A DNA stretch of 64,000 bases from Phoma sp. XZ068 (lineage: Eukaryota; Ascomycota; Dothideomycetes; Pleosporales; Didymellaceae): positions 682,001 through 746,000 of the forward strand of contig RBKR01000023.1 in the NCBI GenBank assembly GCA_004835665.1, given 5' to 3'. Every line of letters begins with the position of its first letter. Position 1 is the stretch's first letter. Below the pieces are notes generated by a model. That model worked only from the letters and a program-made list of their open reading frames with translations, had not been told where the DNA came from and did no database searches. This document shows positions 9,803 to 22,025 of the stretch, in pieces. Made by a program: the position numbers and the translations under genes.

Positions 9803-11594
9803 ATGCAGCTCATCATCTCACTCCTGGCTATTGGTGGCCTCGCGACCAGCGTTGCTGCCCGCAATCCTGCTAAGTCTGTTGGCAAGAAGTTTGATCTTCC
9901 CAAGCCGCAGCTTGCTCGCTCCTCTCGCAATGTGCAGCATGTCAAGCGCCAGTACACTACGAATGAGACGACGCCCATCATCACAGCTCCTACTGCCAAG
10001 AGTATGTATTGCAAATGCAAGCCCGTCCAAATTCAATGCTAAATCAGTAACAGAGTTCACCGTGAATGGTACTGCTGGTGCCATTCCAGACGTCAACTTC
10101 GACATTGGCGAGTCGTATGCGGGTCTGCTGCCAATCAGCGACAAGGCCAACGAGACTTCGCAGCTATATTTCTGGTTCTTCCCTTCGGAAAACCCGGATG
10201 CTGGCGATGAGATCACCATCTGGCTCAACGGTGGCCCAGGATGCTCGTCGCTCGAAGGTTTCTTGCAAGAGAATGGCCCCATAAGCTGGCAGTACGGCAG
10301 CGGACCCCGTGCGGTCTACAACCCATGGAACTGGTAAGTACTTCGGGCTCAGTACTCAAGGCCCAATCTCTAATTGTGTACAGGGCGAACCTCACGAACA
10401 TGGTCTGGATTGAGCAGCCAGTCGGCACTGGTTTCACCCAGGGTACCCCCACCGCCACAAGCCAGGAAGAGTCTGCAGCACAATTCCTCGGATTTTGGAA
10501 GAATTTCATGGAGACCTTCGGTCTCACCGGTAAAAAGGTCTACATTGCAGGTGAAAGTTATGCCGGGCGCTACGTGCGTGCGTGTTATCTATCCCGTTCT
10601 GCGCGCTTCTGCTGATGTGTTTGATGCAGCCTACATCGCGGATGCCATGTTGAACGAGAACAACACCGACTACTACGATGTCAAGGGTGCAATGATCTAC
10701 GATCCCAGTGTCGCCGAAGACGCTCTGCTCGAGGACATCCCCGCTGTTCCTTTCGTCGATCGCTGGTCAGGTCTCTTCAACTTCAATGAGACCTTCACCA
10801 ATGACATCCACGACCGCGCTGACAAGTGTGGGTACACCGAGTACATGGAGAAATACCTGACTTTCCCTCCTGTCAGCAAGCTCCCTACTCCCTCCCACAA
10901 CGCCTCGGACCCTGAATGTGCTATCTGGGGAGACATCTTCAACGCTGTCATGTTGACCAACCCGTGCTTCGATGTGTACGCTATTGCAACTACCTGCCCT
11001 CTGCTTTGGGACGTACTTGGCTTCCCCGGATCGTTCGATTACCTCCCCCCTGGTGAGGACACAGTCTACTTCAACCGCACTGCTGTGCAAAAGGCCATCA
11101 ACGCACCAATCCAGGAGTGGAACGAGTGCTCCAACGGCGTCCTTGATAAGGACACATCACCACAGTCTAGCTGGGAGGTCATTCCCCGTATCACGGAGAA
11201 GCTCGACCGTTTCGTCATCGTACACGGCGAGCTCGACTACATTCTTCTGTACAATGGTACTCTCATGGCCATTCAGAACATGACCTGGGGTGGTATGCAG
11301 GGTTTCCAGGAGTCTCCCAAGGACGAGTTCTTCGTGCCCTACCACGAGGACATCAGCCTGACTAGCTTGAGTGCCAAGGGCGTTATGGGAACAACTCACA
11401 CTGAGCGCAAGCTTACATGGGTCAGCCAGGCTCTTTCTGGACACATGGTCCCTCAATACCAGCCCAGTAGTGCGTACAGACAGGCTGAGTTCCTGCTTGG
11501 CCGTATTCCTAGCCTGACATCCACCGAGCCGTTCACCACGCTCAAGGGTAACTCGACCGCGAAGAGGGATCTGGGTGCTATGCACAGCTATTGA
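9803..11594 (+). CDS. Secreted serine carboxypeptidase (S10)
   Basis: Removes C-terminal residues from peptides, acting outside the cell or in the vacuole at acidic pH. Exons are 9803-10001, 10054-10333, 10384-10577 and 10630-11594, 545 aa. There is a signal peptide, then a basic propeptide ending in VKRQ that suggests kexin-type cleavage. S10 landmarks are present: WLNGGPGCSS oxyanion region, catalytic Ser218 in GESYAG, Asp427 in HGELDY, His496 in SGHMVP. Many N-x-S/T sites imply heavy N-glycosylation. The third intron splits the sequence just after AGRYV, and the exon 4 start restores the conserved PYIAD. All four exons keep phase. Its position behind the sedolisin gene suggests a shared role in extracellular protein use. 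Confidence 0.95.
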
Positions 11595-11886
11595 GCGCTT
11601 GTATAATGTAATGACGTAATGTGTGTTGCTTTTGGTGACCATTGAATGAAGGTGTTAGTTCACTATTTTCTTGCTCGAACATTCTGTGACTCGGTGCAAT
11701 TCGTCTTCGTTGTCAGCGCCCTTACTTTTCCGGTGCTAAAGGGCCATGTTCGGGAAGCTTTCCGCCTCAACTGCCCCATGATGACCTCCGCCCTTCTCCC
11801 CGCCTACATCAACAACAGCATATCCACCATGACAACTCCACACCTCAAACTTCTCTGCGCCTCGCTCGACGCCCTCCACATACGCA

Positions 11887-13259
11887 ATGTCTACGATTGA
11901 CCTTCCCCTCACGCGGGAGTCCATTCTCGCCGCCCACACCCTAATCAAACAACACATTCACACCACGCCAGTGCTCACCAACACGACCCTCTCGAACCTC
12001 GCATCTACACCCCAAAGTCCCGAGGCATTGAAGGACACGCCATGGGAGGGACAAGAGCCGGCGAAGCCGAAGGTCAGGCTGTTTTTCAAGGCGGAGAATT
12101 TCCAGAAGATCGGGGCGTTCAAGGTCCGGGGCGCGTTCCATGCTGTGTTGAGGCTTGTCGAGGAGAAGGGGATTGAGGAAGTTAGGAAGAAGGGAGTGGT
12201 GACGCATAGCTCTGGTATGTCTGCTGTATATCAATTACATTGGTGTTGGACCTGCGGGCCATGACAAATGGAGGGCGTACTTGTTCTCCATGTCGACCCA
12301 TACTGCCCACCTCGACCCAATACTACACATAGATTCACATTACTGACTCTCTTATCACAGGAAATCATGCGCAAGCCCTCGCCCTTGCTGCTCGCACCCT
12401 CTCGATCCCCGCACACATCGTCATGCCGTCCATCTCTACCCCCTCCAAGATCTCCGGCACCCGCGCCCAGGGCGCCATCTTGCATTTCTCCGGCTCCACA
12501 GCTGCAGAGCGCGAAGCTGTCGTCGCAGATGTCATTAAAGACACAGGCGCGACCCTGATCCCGCCGTACGACCACCCACACATCATGCTCGGCCAGGGCA
12601 CAATGGCCCTCGAGTTCGAGCGCGAAGTTGCCGCGCTACTCGCCGATACGCCTCAACTCAGCGTCCATCACACACATGAGGAGGGAAAAGGGAAGACTGC
12701 ATTGGACGCCCTAATCGCGCCCTGCGGCGGCGGCGGCATGCTCTCCGGCAACGCGATATACTTCCACAACACACCGACCCGCGTCTTCGGCGCCGAGCCT
12801 TCCTTCGAAGGCGCAGACGATGCCCGCCGCGGTGTTGCAGCCGGGCAGCGCATCACCTCCGTGAAGACGCTGACTATCGCCGACGGCCTGCGCACGCCCC
12901 TCGGCCTTCACACCTGGAACATCATCAGCGATAAGGAGTATGTCGCTGGTCTATACGCCGTGACGGAGCAGAACATCAAAGACGCGCTGCGCCTCGTTCT
13001 CGAGCGCATGAAGTGTTTTGTCGAGCCCTCAGCTGTAGTTGGTCTTGCTACTGTGCTGTATAATGAGGACTTTAGGAAGATGGTGGAGAGGGAGGCGGGC
13101 GAGGAGGGCTGGGATATTGGGTTGATTTTCAGTGGGGGCAATACCACTATCGAAGCCATTGTGAAGATGTTTGGTGATGTCAGTGAGAAGACGGCGCAGA
13201 GGAAAGAGGGTGTTGTCGGTGCTGACGGGAGGAAGGTGGCGGAGAATGTTGCCGGGTGA
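11887..13259 (+). CDS. PLP-dependent serine racemase / threonine-type dehydratase
   Basis: Fold-type II pyridoxal-phosphate enzyme of the serine racemase, threo-3-hydroxyaspartate ammonia-lyase and threonine dehydratase group. It would racemise or deaminate a hydroxy-amino acid in the cytosol. Exons are 11887-12214 and 12361-13259, 408 aa, with a 146-bp intron inside the conserved SSGNHAQA motif. Schiff-base Lys79 is in FKVRGA, and the PLP phosphate-binding GGGGMLSG loop follows near the middle. The C-terminal FSGGNTT motif is as in serine racemase. It lacks the ACT-like regulatory domain of biosynthetic threonine deaminases. At 408 residues it is longer than the roughly 330 of yeast Sry1, because of a Pro/Glu-rich insert near residues 41-62 and another near 190-205. 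Which activity dominates cannot be told from sequence. Confidence 0.85.
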
Positions 13260-13567
13260 GGAGTTGTATGCTGCATGCCTGACGATGAAATGAATTTCAA
13301 GAGATGATAGAGCTTCCAAATGTCTTCAGTGTGCGAGGGCATGATAAGTGCTGCGTGACGAAGCGGCATGTCAGTTACGAATGCCCGATGGTAAGGGATC
13401 ACGAACGCATTGATGAACATGGAGTGACTCAACTGATAGCATTGCACAAATGTTGTCGATTTACAACAACAAGTCTCTATGCTAGTGACCACAAGGCAGT
13501 ACAGCGGCTGTTTCTGGGTGCTACCCACACACTCACCAGTCTAGACACCACCATAGATCAATTCTCC
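13260..13567. other. Convergent 3' intergenic region
   Basis: 308 bp between the 3' ends of the racemase-like gene and the minus-strand F-box-like gene. It should hold both polyadenylation regions. Nothing else is seen. Confidence 0.4.
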
Positions 13568-14332
13568 CTACTCCACCACAACAATGCGCTTCTTCACCTC
13601 CTCGTACTCCGCTGTCACAGAGTCAGTACAGTCGGTCACGGTCACCAAAACTTTGCCGGCCTTGACCACAAAGTTGATCTCGTCCAGAACGCGTAGGAAG
13701 GTCTCATCGGCCGGGAAGAAGCGAAAATCAGTGCGAATGTAAAGGCCGAGAAAGGCGAGGTTGCAGAACCCGAGGTTGCGATCGGTAAGATGAAGAAGAA
13801 GTCGCGCAGAAGGGCAGAACGCCCTCATCTGGTCGGCAGTTCGGATTTTACGGCTTTGACGACCAATCGAGCTTGTTCGAGGAACAGTGAAGTCAGTCTG
13901 CGGAGTGAAGTAGTAATTTTCCAGCACGATCTCGATACGCATTGAGCGTAGATGGTGACGAAGGTGAGGATGCGGAAGCGGAGCTGGGAAGGATGTTAGG
14001 TAGTCAGACTCGAGGTTGAAGAGAGAACTGTGCTTGAAACCGAAGGTGAAGTTTTCGTAGAAGGCCTCCATGAAGAATGCGGCGAATTCTGGGGAGACGT
14101 TACGAATTCGGTTGATGGCGTAGTGGTGGTTGAGGATCGTGAAGATTTGCGGATTGATGAGCTTGTTGAACCTTGAAGTCACCGGAAACATGGTTGTGGC
14201 AATGATCTTGAAGATCTGCAGTAGGAGCTCGTCTGGCAGACGCGACAGCTGAGGGCCTAGTGTCGAGATGGTTGTGGGTATAACGATTAGAGGCATCGAA
14301 GCTGACGCCGGGGTGACCGGCTGGTTGTTCAT
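13568..14332 (-). CDS. F-box-like hypothetical protein
   Basis: Single-exon gene, 254 aa from the ATG at 14332. Near residues 30-55 the sequence LSRLPDELLLQIFKII has the spacing of an F-box-like motif, which would link substrates to an SCF ubiquitin ligase. The rest is a mixture of hydrophobic and basic segments with no leucine-rich or WD repeats. Many Dothideomycetes carry large families of such short F-box-like proteins with no known substrate. No signal peptide. The frame continues upstream but without another ATG, so 14332 is the best start. Confidence 0.65.
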   Translation of the reverse strand: MNNQPVTPASASMPLIVIPTTISTLGPQLSRLPDELLLQIFKIIATTMFPVTSRFNKLINPQIFTILNHHYAINRIRNVSPEFAAFFMEAFYENFTFGFKHSSLFNLESDYLTSFPAPLPHPHLRHHLRSMRIEIVLENYYFTPQTDFTVPRTSSIGRQSRKIRTADQMRAFCPSARLLLHLTDRNLGFCNLAFLGLYIRTDFRFFPADETFLRVLDEINFVVKAGKVLVTVTDCTDSVTAEYEEVKKRIVVVE

Positions 14333-15647
14333 CTTTGCGACGGCGTGGAAAGTTAACAAGGGTGGAGTTGACTCGATCAAGAAGCAGCAAAAGGAGATTG
14401 TGCGATGGCTGGGAAAGTTGGGAGCTGAGGGAGGTCACCTTTATATAGGGGAGCAGGGACCCTCAGCGAGCCTACGCTCTGGAAGAAGTCGAGCATGGTG
14501 CTCTCATCGTGAGGTCCAAAAGGGTTGGGAGTTCCAGCGCTTATCATGCCGAAGTCATAGATTGGTGAAAGCTACGCTTGAAACTGCGTAATGTCATTGT
14601 GATTTGTCGAATCGCCTCCTTTGGGAAACTAGAAAGGTGAAAGGTATCGCTCTAGCCGACATCGCGGCCCTATTTACTTCCTGGGATTGGAACGATCGAG
14701 GCCTAATTGGCAAGACTGTGTGCCATTTGTAACGCCAAGAGAATGTTAGTTACGACAATCACGATTGAGCTCTTCATCCTCACTGTGTTGTGCTGATCGC
14801 ATCTTGCTAGCCGGTGGCATTGAGAAGTGAAGCCATGAAGGGACTTCTCGAGTGGGAAATGTGCTTGAGTGCGAGCGTACGGGTGTCAAGTGCAATGAAC
14901 TGTCCGTCCTTGCCGTTAGAGACAGCATGCGCATACTGCATCCACCGAAGGCTTAGTTGCTGTGTTTCTCGAGACAGCAGCCGTTTGTCTGGTGTCCATC
15001 CCAATTTTAGGATATCGACTTGGGAAGGAGATGGTGCAAGGAGTCGCTCGCAACATCTCTGGCGACACCGCAATCATGTTGCATCTTCATAGGGTATTGA
15101 GGCACCGTAGAGAAACTTGGTCGGATTGTATGACCGATATCGTTGATTGGTGTTCTTCTACGCACGAGTGCTCTTTGTGCTGCAATGTTTTCAAAGGCCC
15201 AGTATCGCCATAAGACTTTCACCATACATCACGCTCGCCATAAGTAGGAGCGAGGTAATGCAAGCAGTCTGCTGGAAGGCAGTGGTGTGTTACTTCCGAG
15301 CACATGGCATTTCTCTTACTGTTGGGAGACCTGTGATGCTGATTAGTGCACATTCAGAGACGAGGAAGAACCAGAGAGTCAGATATGAACGAGGTGACTG
15401 CTTGCTGGTTATTATCTGGCCAGAAGGTCAGGTAATAACTCAATGCTACGGGATCACAAATGATAACTGCATTGTGTACTGACTACCTTGACTGTAGGCA
15501 AGCTCTGTAAACGTGCCAGAGTCGTAAGTGGACAGGTGAGATCATTTGCAAGTTTGCGAAGCTGCTACGTTTTTTTGAGTATTTTCCGTGCGTCTGCTTG
15601 CCGCGAGCCCAGGCGAAGGCTTGAGCTACTGTACCAAACTTGAGGTG
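14333..15647. other. Intergenic region, no supported gene
   Basis: 1.3 kb between the F-box-like gene and the upstream ORF of the Zn2Cys6 regulator. Short frames on both strands (for example 14807-15073 minus, 15147-15482 plus) have no recognisable features. Confidence 0.45.
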
Positions 15648-15818
15648 ATGGTGTTGAAGTGCAGGGAGACACAGCGACATTTGTTTACTAAAATGTCCGT
15701 GCGTCGGCCCCGGTTGCGGTTGCCCCGCAAGCGACATGCTAAAGTCATCTCACCAGGGAGCAGCTCGAAGCCTCCACCTCCAATGAGCGATCGGACGAAG
15801 GCATTGGAGATGCCATGA
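15648..15818 (+). promoter_or_regulatory. Upstream ORF overlapping the regulator start codon
   Basis: A 56-codon frame starting at ATG 15648, very basic (many Arg and Lys), whose TGA stop at 15816-15818 overlaps the ATG of the downstream Zn2Cys6 gene at 15815 as ATGA. If it is transcribed in the 5' leader, it could make translation of the regulator depend on reinitiation or leaky scanning. Whether it is on the mRNA is not known. Confidence 0.35.
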
Positions 15819-17923
15819 CCAAGAGGTCTCACGACAGTATAGCAGCCTCGCCGTATGCAGCGCCCTCTGGTCGGCAAGCGTCTTACGATGCTGAAGGCGA
15901 TGGGAGTCACGAGGATGGAGAAGGGTCATCGCTGAAGAAACCTCGGTCCTTCATGGCTACCTTGGTATGTCGAAACGCTTCGTGCTCGTAAATTTTGTAT
16001 TGACAATTGCAGGCCTGCGACATATGCCGCTCCAGGAAGACAAGATGTGACGAAGACCGGCCGAAATGTGGTTATTGCCGGACCATGAACCTGGAATGCA
16101 CCTATCAAGTACCTCGAGCCACCAAAAAGGACCAGTCGATGACAGTAGCAATAAATGCTATCCGTCGCCTCGAAGCAAAGATAGAAGACTTGACGGCTGT
16201 GGTGAACGCTTCGAAGGGCGCTACTACAGCACCCACTCCAGCCCCTGCACAGGTCTTGGACCATCGTTCACCAATACCGACCTTTTCACAACCAAGCCCA
16301 AGGAATGATGCTCAGGGGCCACTTGTACCACGCCATGATCGAATGAGCGTTCACGAGCTTGGAATGTCACCACAAGCTGCTGCAACACCAGGCAAAAGTC
16401 CATTTGCAGTACCTGAGTCACAGAGCAAGGTAGCACTCTCGTTCAGTCAGCATCGAGTCGCTACATGGCCTGCGGTCAAACAGGTATTGCCTTCAGACTT
16501 CGTCGCAGCGTGTGCAGTACTGCCTCAGGACTACGTCGCCGAAATTGAGAGCCACCGGGCACTTTTACCTATGCACATTGAACGACCGATGGGCACACAC
16601 CCGGACTCGTGGCTAATGGACCTGCCACAATCTGTCGTGAAAGGCATCGCTGATGCTTATTTCGCAGTCTTTCACCGCAACTCACCAGTTCTTGACAAAT
16701 TCCACTTCTACTCGAGTACACTAGGCTCGGCCGTAGAGACCGACTTTGGGTACGACATTGAATCTTGTCTGGTGCTGATAGTGCTCGCTCTGGGCTGCCT
16801 CGCCGTGAAGGCACATGAAGAAGGAGGATTTGCCTTACCTTCACGCTTTGGCTCACACGAAGGTGACTTCGTTCGCCCGGACTGGTATGAGCTCATTCTG
16901 GACGATCAGCCAGGGTTGAAGTTTCTCAATGAAGCTCGAAAGCGCTTCGGTTTTCTCATGACTCAGAATGGCCTGCAGGCAGGCCAATACTACATGCTCT
17001 CAACACTATACTATGCGCAGACCCTACGACCCATGGACTCCTGGACGACTGTGAACAGAGCAGCTCTGTGTTGTACGAGCATTCTAACCCGGACTGAGGC
17101 GATTGACTTTGACCAATGGGAGGGAGACATGTTCTCCAGGTTATTTTGGAACACACTGATGTACGAGACGGTCATTACGCAGGAGCTGGACACACTTCCT
17201 CACAGTGGGCTCCTCGAATTCGAGCCTGACATACCTCTACCAAAATTCACACCCTGCCCGCGACCGAAGACATCCATCTCTGGACTCATTACGGACGAAG
17301 ACGAATCGTTATTCAACTTCCATTTTCTCGCTCAGGCTGCGCATAGGATCATTCTCACTCGAGTCAAGCAGAACATATACTACTATGCTGCGAAGGATGC
17401 CTTCCCAAACGCTGGCATCACTGCCGAGATGCACCATCAACTCGAGCAATGGCGTGAAAATTTGCCGCCAACACTACAATTCGTAGATAGCGAGAGTGCC
17501 GACGACTCACCCAGTCCCGCACATGTCATTGCGAAAGCTATGTTGCGCAGTCGCTACCTTGTTGCAAAATTTCACATCGGCCGACCCTTCCTATACAAGG
17601 CGCTGCATGCGCCGGAGTTCACCAATGATGCAGAATTTCGAGAAGTAAGAGAGGGCCTTCGAGGTGGCATGTATTGGCCGACGACCATGGGCCTCTGCAC
17701 ACAGATGCTGTCAGCGTTGCCAATCAAATTTGGCTGGTGCTGCCAATGCTTTGGACAGGTGCTATTATTCCACGCTGTTGCGCGTTCATCAGACGCACGA
17801 CTGAGGGAGACGTTGCCCGAAGGATGGCAGGAATGGGTACAGATTATGATGGTACTCATTGAGAAGTGCGCCAGGGAAAGCCCGGGTATCGCGAAGGATT
17901 TTGAGTTGCTTAAATTATTGTAA
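15815..17923 (+). CDS. Zn2Cys6 transcription factor
   Basis: Nuclear transcriptional regulator of the fungal binuclear zinc cluster class, 686 aa. Exon 1 (15815-15964) encodes 50 residues, rich in Ser, Gly and acidic residues. Exon 2 (16013-17923) begins with the zinc cluster: Cys at 52, 55, 62, 69, 72 and 79, the canonical C-x2-C-x6-C-x6-C-x2-C-x6-C spacing. A short linker and a probable coiled-coil (about 95-115) follow, then a Ser/Pro-rich stretch and the fungal-specific middle homology region from about 220 to 560. Target genes are unknown; no pathway genes adjoin it. The ATG overlaps the stop of a basic upstream ORF, which suggests translational control. Introns between the N-terminal tail and the zinc cluster are common in this class. 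Confidence 0.9.
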
Positions 17924-18905
17924 GATCGCTCGGTAGCCGAAGATCGCGCAGCGCCACAGCCAATTCAATAGTATACCCCTGAATTCAGTCCATCTTGTCC
18001 TGATCTGTGCCGACATCACGAGGATCTGTATTTGCGGAGAGACTCCCTGATTGACTCAAGACGAGGTTCCAGACCCTGTCGTGTTTTGGGCCCGATAAGG
18101 TACCGCAAATACGACTGTGGCTGACTGCTTGCAGCGATATTGTCGCAAAGACGGGGGGAATGGAAACAAGGGAAGCAGCGCGTTCTTGAAGGGCGTTGGT
18201 GAGCGAAACGGAACCTTCACAGCGTGTTCTGGTGCGACCAGGCCAGTTGCTTTTCCTGGTGAGGCAGGTGTTTCACGTGTTGTTGCGGAGGTTAACGCGC
18301 GTCGATCATGCTTGTTGGAAGTAAATTTAGTCCTATACGAGGGCTGACGGCTAGGCAGACTGGCTTTGATTGCGCCGGAAGCTTGAATCTACGCTCATGT
18401 AGAGACTTGAAATCCTCGAATCATCTCTTCTGCATTCTCTTGAGTCTCGTAATGAACATTCATTGTGTGAGCTGAAATGTCAAGCGGGGCCAAGAGTCAG
18501 CCCCATTTGTGGCGGTAGGGCGGCACTTAGCAGCGTGAAGGCGGCCGCCTTTCCCCATTAGCTCGTATCATCATCACTGACTGCAGCACATCCCTGCCAG
18601 TCTAAGTTCGAGGAAACGTTCAGGAGTGTGGCTTTGACACTTGTTACACCTCCAGCAACCCTTCGCTCTTTCCCTTTCTCTTCGCTGTACACAACTTCGT
18701 GCCTTCCCTTCTTTCGCCTGCCCCACTGTTGCTTGCCCGCCGATAGTTGGGAGTTAGTTCATTGACGACGTGAGCGCTGACGCAAACCCGCCCACACCCT
18801 TTCCGACACCACCGACAACGAATCACACCCCTAAGAGTCGATTGACACCCCTCGCGACCGTCCGTCTTTCTTCCGCCGCGCACACAGCCTCTCCCCACTG
18901 CTGGT
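17924..18905. other. Intergenic region / glycosyltransferase upstream region
   Basis: No gene supported. The last 250 bp is C-rich and pyrimidine-biased, as in fungal 5' leaders, and leads into the glycosyltransferase ATG at 18906. Confidence 0.4.
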
Positions 18906-20223
18906 ATGGGGGACTACTCGTACCATTCGCTGGCCAACATGGGGCCCCAGGGTCGGTGGCGCAGGCCGCTGTTGGTCGCGATCCCCATAGTGCTGCTGTT
19001 CATGATCTACAGCTCAGGTTTCAGCTACACACCAGGCAGCGCATCAAAGCCTCAAATAGAGTAAGCAGTCATCGTTGTGCTCGATTGCTCACAGTACTTG
19101 CGCTGATCACAGCCTACCAACAGCTTTCCTAGCACACAAAATGCCTCGCTCGTCGAAGAAGACCCAACTATGCCCGCCATCATCAAAGCCCTCTATGGCC
19201 CCATCCTACACCCAGTTGACGCCGCGAACTTCACCGACGAGGATGGCGATGTATACCACCTGCACGGCAAGCCAAAGTTCACGCAGAAGCTGGGGAAGAA
19301 GGTGCTCATCTTGGACATTGATAGCAGGCCGCTCACTGGCGAGGGCCAGCTCATGAACAAGGACTTGAAGTGGAAGGGCATGCGACCGCTGTCTGCGGGT
19401 ATGCTCAGCCATTACATGTTCGGTAGGTAGAACAAGTCTTTGTGCATTTTGCACGAGCTGACAAGTGACAGCAAACATCCACGGCTACGATTACAAGTTT
19501 ATTCGCGCACCAGACTATGCTGACCGCTGGGGCACTTGGGTCAAGGTGCCCATGATGAAGGAGGCCCTCAAGACACACGATTACATTGTCTTCATGGACT
19601 CAGATGTCATGTTCCACTACCCGCACCTGCCGCTCGAGTGGCTGCTCAACTACTGGAACATGACCGACGACACCCTCGCCATGATGTCCATTGACCCCAA
19701 CGAGCCACAGAACTACGATGCCAAGGGCAACCGCTACCTCAATACCGGCTTCGTCATCGCACGCCAGAGCAAGCGCACACAAGAGATGTACAAGGCCTGG
19801 GCCGAGTGCCCATCCGAGACAAAGTACAAGGGCTGCGCGAGATGGAAGCAGGACTGGGCGCACGAGCAGGCTGCTTTCGGCAACTACCTGCGTTACGACT
19901 ATGACCGACCGGACGACATCCGCGTTCTTCCCTGCGTCGAGGCGAACGGTGCGCCCGAGGCCGAGAATCGTGGAGGTTGCAAGGGCGTCTTCGTCAGGCA
20001 CTTCTGGGTCGATAAGGGCCTCGTGGCTAAGAACCTGGCCGATTCTGTCATGCAGTACTTCCTACCGAGGCTGCACCAGCTATACCTGTCGACAGCCAGC
20101 GAACACATCGTTGACGCGAAGGGGTTCAAATTGGAAGGTGCAGACCTGATCGAGTTGACCGAAGAAGAGAAGGAAGCCAAAAAGAAGGAGGGCAACAAGA
20201 ACCAGAAGGACGAAGGTTTCTAG
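18906..20223 (+). CDS. Type II membrane glycosyltransferase (GT-A fold)
   Basis: Probable Golgi glycosyltransferase using a nucleotide sugar, 401 aa. Exons are 18906-19060, 19124-19422 and 19472-20223. Residues 1 to about 18 are cytosolic and basic, followed by a single membrane anchor (about 22-37, rich in Ile, Val and Leu), then a luminal stem and catalytic domain. The metal-binding DxD motif is in FMDSDVMF, preceded by a hydrophobic strand as in GT-A enzymes. Downstream NTGFVIAR and the WKQDWAHEQAAF segment resemble the GMA12/MNN10 (GT34) and related GT77-type enzymes. The C-terminal tail is strongly charged (EEKEAKKKEG). Donor and acceptor cannot be stated; GT34-like mannan or galactomannan side-chain synthesis is a guess. 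Confidence 0.75.
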
Positions 20224-21278
20224 AGGAGACGCTTCTATACCCTGTCCCTCGACCTTTACAACATTCTTCCGATACCTACTTCATTTCTGGCAGAGCTCTC
20301 GCAACACCTACCGTTGGTGCACGCACACGGCTATACATCCTGCTTCAGTAGTCTAGAAGCCAGGGAGGAAACGTTAGCAGCACATCTCACCGCAGCACCA
20401 CATGCTCCAGACTTCGCTCACCAGTCCTTTATATCGGAACTACATCACATTCTGGACACCAAACACGAACCTACGACGGCTAGTCCGTATCACAGGGCTC
20501 GAAAACCAATGGTACCAAAGACGAATATAAGGAACTCCGCCCACTCAGACCTCTGTCACTTGTATATTAATCAAGGGGTAACTTACATTCGGGGCGTTTC
20601 ACGATGGCTTTTTTGGGCATTCTTATCGCGCAGGCATGGCATAGACACCCAAGGATAGATAGGGGATGGCGTGGCGATTGTATTCTGATTATATACTTGC
20701 TGCGCAAAAGGCGTTCTTGGCATATTATATATTCACTACAAAATGCAAATACAAAAATCTTCAAGCCAAAGCATCCATTTCAGTCTTACGTATGTACACC
20801 TGTTGCGGCGTAATGGTTCAATCTTAGGGTTTGAGAGTTTCGTAGCGACTCGACGTGCGATGCTTTTGTCACTGAGAGCGTGAGAGAGGATGAGGCATTT
20901 CAGTTCAATTAACAGGCGTGGTCATAGGTGGAACAGTGTGGTAGTGTGTCCCTTGGGTGGTACAGGGGTCGCTGTGTAGAGCACGACGACTGGAAGTTCA
21001 TGGGTACAAGGGACGGTACGTCACCGCAATTCTTCTCTTTTCTACTCTGAATTCTTTCTAGTCTGGCTAAAGATCCAATCCTGATGGGAGGCTCGAATGC
21101 GGTGCCGGCATGTAAAAGCTTGTATGAATCGCGTTGTTTACCCAGCATCCTAGGCGTAAGTGAAGGTGAAGTACGCTTGAAAGTAAACAATGACGTACTT
21201 GTTGTCGCGCACGTAAAAGGTTATTTCGCTCAGACTTTCAATCGTACCCACCCTCTTTTATCACACACTTACACCACC
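20224..21278. other. Intergenic region, no supported gene
   Basis: Contains the glycosyltransferase 3' region and the upstream region of the next gene. Frames at 20314-20813 show no domain. No repeat or RNA gene was recognised. Confidence 0.4.
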
Positions 21279-22025
21279 ATGTTCAACATGTGGTCAGACC
21301 TGCCTACTGGGCTGAAGCTCGAGGTCCTCCGCTACAACCTGACTTCCGCCAAACTAATTGGCAGCTATGAACACCGAATCAACCTCGACAAGGGTGACCT
21401 GAGTGTGCTACAGGGTACTGGCGATGGCGAGCTTATCCAGCTTTCTACCCAAGCATGTCAGTGGCGAGTCAAGCTCTTACAGTGTATTGCTAAAATGACA
21501 GGAGACTACGCATGCAACACGTTTGTCGTGATGCCCTTGCAGACCTCCTGCTTTACGAGCTTTACATTGCGCCGGCCTCGGGCGAAGCACGCTCGTTATA
21601 TCCGCCGCCTCAAGTTCAAGATGTGCGATGAGGTTCCTGCCTACGCCGTTGCCAACATATTCTCTATGAAGGGATACTGCTGGAGCTGGCTCTTTACGCC
21701 TAAACAGGACCTCATTGGGGACAATTCTCGTGCCGCAACCCATACGAGTATCTCCCTCAGAAGCAGAGTAGACTGGCAGTGTCATTACCCAGAGCTGGAT
21801 TTCCTCGACGTAGAGGTTCATCTGTCTCCCGAACTCAACCGATTACACGAGTGCCAATGCTACCACCTGAGTGAGCTACTGCAAGTGCTAGAGGGTGGTG
21901 AGGTTTTGCTGCGAGCTAAAACGGTGGCAGCGAAGGTGTTCGCAGGGTCTGCTAGGACAGAGGGCTGTGTTTGTGGCGAAACGATCTCAACTTTGCTCAA
22001 AGACCTGATATTGAACAAGACTTGA
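21279..22025 (+). CDS. F-box-like hypothetical protein
   Basis: Single-exon gene of 248 aa. The N-terminus (MFNMWSDLPTGLKLEVLRY) has the Leu-Pro and hydrophobic spacing of an F-box-like motif, as in many short fungal proteins thought to act as SCF adaptors. The remainder has scattered Cys residues and no repeat domain. The same frame is open for 195 bp upstream but without sequence resembling the family; the ATG at 21279 gives the F-box-like motif at the very start, so it is preferred. The next gene shares its N-terminal pattern, pointing to a local duplication. Confidence 0.55.
   Translation: MFNMWSDLPTGLKLEVLRYNLTSAKLIGSYEHRINLDKGDLSVLQGTGDGELIQLSTQACQWRVKLLQCIAKMTGDYACNTFVVMPLQTSCFTSFTLRRPRAKHARYIRRLKFKMCDEVPAYAVANIFSMKGYCWSWLFTPKQDLIGDNSRAATHTSISLRSRVDWQCHYPELDFLDVEVHLSPELNRLHECQCYHLSELLQVLEGGEVLLRAKTVAAKVFAGSARTEGCVCGETISTLLKDLILNKT

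Noticed and set aside
12908..13528. 206-codon minus-strand frame
   Set aside because: Mostly antisense to the racemase-like gene; no start context or domain in the non-overlapping part.
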